DNA of 64,000 nucleotides from Cordia subcordata (lineage: Eukaryota > Streptophyta > Magnoliopsida > Boraginales > Cordiaceae). A program made the translations under genes and the position numbers. This document shows positions 62,201 to 64,000 of this stretch, piece after piece (the first letter of the stretch is position 1; each line of letters begins with the position of its first letter). A model generated the notes under the pieces. That model did not search any database, had not been told where the DNA came from, and saw nothing but the letters and a program-made list of their open reading frames with translations. Where the stretch lies: assembly GCA_028554755.1 (NCBI GenBank), contig JAPTOF010000006.1:3962501-4026500 (forward strand). Direction: 5' to 3'.

Positions 62201-63572
62201 CATAATAGCAAGAGGAGGCAATGAATGCAATTATAACTATAATATGAAATTCATAAAACTGTGACATCTTCCAGGACAAAGTCAAGCATGCATTCAGGCT
62301 GAAACTTACCTGCGAAGACACACACGCAGTCAGACGAATTGAACCATTATCATCTTCGACTGGGATTCCAACAGTTTCTACCAATCGATTATCCTCCAGC
62401 TTTAGGAGTAACTGAAAGATCATTCAGGAGCACGGTAAACAAATATGAGAAATCTAACATCAGTTAATATCTGAAAGCAACATGTATCACAGTATTACTA
62501 TATTGTGGACTGTAAAATTTCATTTTCCTACTCATTTTCTCACACATGAACACACTCAAGAAATCATTTTTTCTGAAATAGTTCTCCGACAGTGAGTGTA
62601 TCTCGTGACAATATGCATGTCCTTCATTCTACTCCAAGAGAAATTTTAAGCAAGATATCCCAAAGCATCTATGTTGTCAAAAGTCAACCTCAATAGCACA
62701 AGGATGATCAGACCAAAATTTCCTCAAGTCCACAATATTATGTGACTCTTCTAGTAAATTGAAGATACAACATATGCATATTCGAAACTAATCCACATGA
62801 ACAAGCATAAACAACAAAAATCAAATAAATAAAATAAGATTTGTTCTAACACAACACCAAAAACTAAAAATCTCTTCACCTTAACAGTACCATCAGCTGC
62901 TGTGACCGTCTTATATACCGGAGACCGCCTGACTCTCCATCCAGCTTCCTCTAATTCATTTCTGAACGCTAATGGCACTTCACAATTCAAAACAGACAAA
63001 AGCCAGAAAAACAAAAATCATAAGCATAAAACTATACAAACTTTAAACACAGAGGTACCAAAAGATCAAAATTCCGAACATAAAGGCAGCTCAGTGCACC
63101 AAGGCCCCTCTGTGCGCCATGCCTTGCATTTTACATATTACAAATCCTCACAGATATGCAATAAATTGAAAAATAAATTAAACAAACAAATATTATACCT
63201 CACCTTGAGAAAAATCATGAATTTCTTTAACCTTCCTCTTGTACAAAAGGTGGTGCAATTGCTTGCCCCTGTACTTTTCCTGCGCAATTAAAACCCCAAA
63301 AAAATGTTAAAAATAAAATATCAAATAGGTAAAAAAGAAGGGGGAAAAAAAAAACAACATTTACAGACTTGGCCGAAGTCAATCGCCAGCTGCTGAAGTT
63401 CTTGTTCGGACATGCCGAGGAGCACGCGAGAGTCAACGTCGGACGACGATTGCTTCTTGCCGGGAGAAGGTAAAGCGACGGCGGAGGTGGCGGTGCTGGA
63501 GGCGACGGCTAGGGTACGGAGGCGCGTGGCACGTGCGAGGGGGAGGGTGCACACGTGTTGAAACAAAGCCAT
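59297..63572 (-). CDS. rlmN-like: RlmN-like radical SAM RNA methyltransferase, organelle-type, 413 aa, ten exons
   Basis: By homology it methylates C2 of an adenosine in rRNA/tRNA using S-adenosylmethionine and a [4Fe-4S] cluster. Exons: 63369-63572, 63204-63279, 62880-62977, 62310-62411, 62108-62194, 61585-61701, 60902-61005, 59862-60001, 59608-59744 and 59297-59473; 1242 nt, in phase. Residues 1-40 are rich in A/S/T/R with no acidic residue, so a plastid or mitochondrial transit peptide is likely. The domain order is standard. The N-terminal helical part is followed by [18 protein letters not shown] with the cluster cysteines C163, C167 and C170. C156 aligns with the RlmN accessory Cys118. 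GMGEP lies at 208-212, then [10 protein letters not shown] and SLHAPNQ. The catalytic cysteine is in [10 protein letters not shown] (C384, RlmN Cys355). All four key features are present, so it should be active. Start: the first ATG of exon 1. Confidence 0.95.
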
Positions 63573-63829
63573 TGGAGGAGTGTTAAGAGGAATGAGGAAG
63601 ATAACATAAAACCCTTTCTGGCTTTTGGCTTAAACCCTTCTCTGATGATGTTATCGTATCTCTTCTCTCTATAAAACGATGTCGTTTCTATCATTATCGC
63701 GATTTGTTTGTCAATATCCATTATGTACCAGAATAATTGAAAAAGTATCCATTAATTTACTCATTTCCAGAACTAATGAAAAGTTTCATTGGTATACCAG
63801 AATAAAATCTAGTTGTTTAGTCTAAATTA
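63573..63829 (-). promoter_or_regulatory. Upstream region of the RlmN-like gene
   Basis: The 5' flank of the RlmN-like gene; no TATA box chosen. The open frame on the minus strand at 63509-63721 overlaps the start and is not supported. Confidence 0.3.
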
Positions 63830-64000
63830 GGGCCTATTTGGATTGGTTTATTTTCAGAAAAAAAATACTTTTTTTTTTCTGAAAAAGTTACAGTAAATTT
63901 ATAATAATTATTTGATTTGATTTTTAAAAAAAACTAAAATTTTGAAAAAAACTCAAATACAGCTTGTTTCAGAAACCAGAATTTTTAGCTTCTAAAAAAA
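63830..64000. mobile_element. Tourist-like MITE, cut by the window end
   Basis: Left end GGGCCTATTTGGATTGG preceded by ATTA. The interior has AAAAAATAC, AAAGTTACAG and CAGAATTTTTAGCTTCT, the family's usual wording. The right end is outside the window. Confidence 0.7.

Noticed and set aside
62902..63291. Plus-strand open frame of 129 codons
   Set aside because: Antisense to exons 2-3 of the RlmN-like gene; no family resemblance.
1..64000. CRISPR arrays, operons, riboswitches
   Set aside because: The window is plant nuclear DNA; none of the direct repeats has a CRISPR-like repeat-spacer layout.

Overview
The window is nuclear DNA of a eudicot plant. It shows AT-rich intergenic DNA, genes split by GT-AG introns, an alpha-expansin, an AP-3 beta adaptin, RNA-directed DNA methylation (RdDM) cofactors with XS/XH domains, a Ty1/copia relic, MITEs and a nuclear tRNA-Lys. 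I cannot fix the species; a woody eudicot is only a guess. Exons were joined by hand from GT/AG sites and reading phase. For six genes (expansin, IDN2-like A, gene C, AP3BA, Coa1-like, RlmN-like) the joined exons stay open to the stop with matching phases. For gene C the 5' end is missing, and the start of the Coa1-like gene is uncertain.

Layout. 41-740 (-): a broken N-terminal piece of a Mutator-like transposase gene. 889-1088: six copies of a dyad motif. 1393-2408: a non-autonomous hAT element with an 8-bp target duplication and a MITE nested inside it. 2417-14267: gene-poor. 14268-16405 (+): alpha-expansin, three exons. 17542-36628 (-): three genes of the IDN2/FDM family. Gene C has coiled coil and XH but no visible XS. 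Gene A is intact with six exons. Gene B is a segmental duplicate of A, with three zf-XS units and a one-base deletion at the end of exon 2. Between A and B lie a truncated copia element (about 29500-31880) and two MITEs inserted inside it.

37430-41109 is AT-rich and repeat-rich. 41110-49445 (+): AP3BA, eleven exons, 1145 aa. 49906-50960: a possible LINE remnant with short tandem repeats. 51210-51282 (-): tRNA-Lys(UUU). 51839-52846 (-): remains of a small C2-domain gene without its core. 54057-57322 (-): a Coa1-like putative mitochondrial protein, with four TGGGCY (site II) motifs just upstream of the proposed start. 59297-63572 (-): an organelle-type RlmN-like radical SAM methyltransferase, ten exons, 413 aa, all key cysteines present.

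Two themes stand out. One is local amplification and divergence of RdDM cofactors next to transposon debris: finger triplication, a frame-breaking deletion, and coiled-coil exon repetition in gene C. The other is one MITE family, with GGGCYYGTTTGGATTG-type ends, present about ten times in 64 kb and inside introns of three genes.
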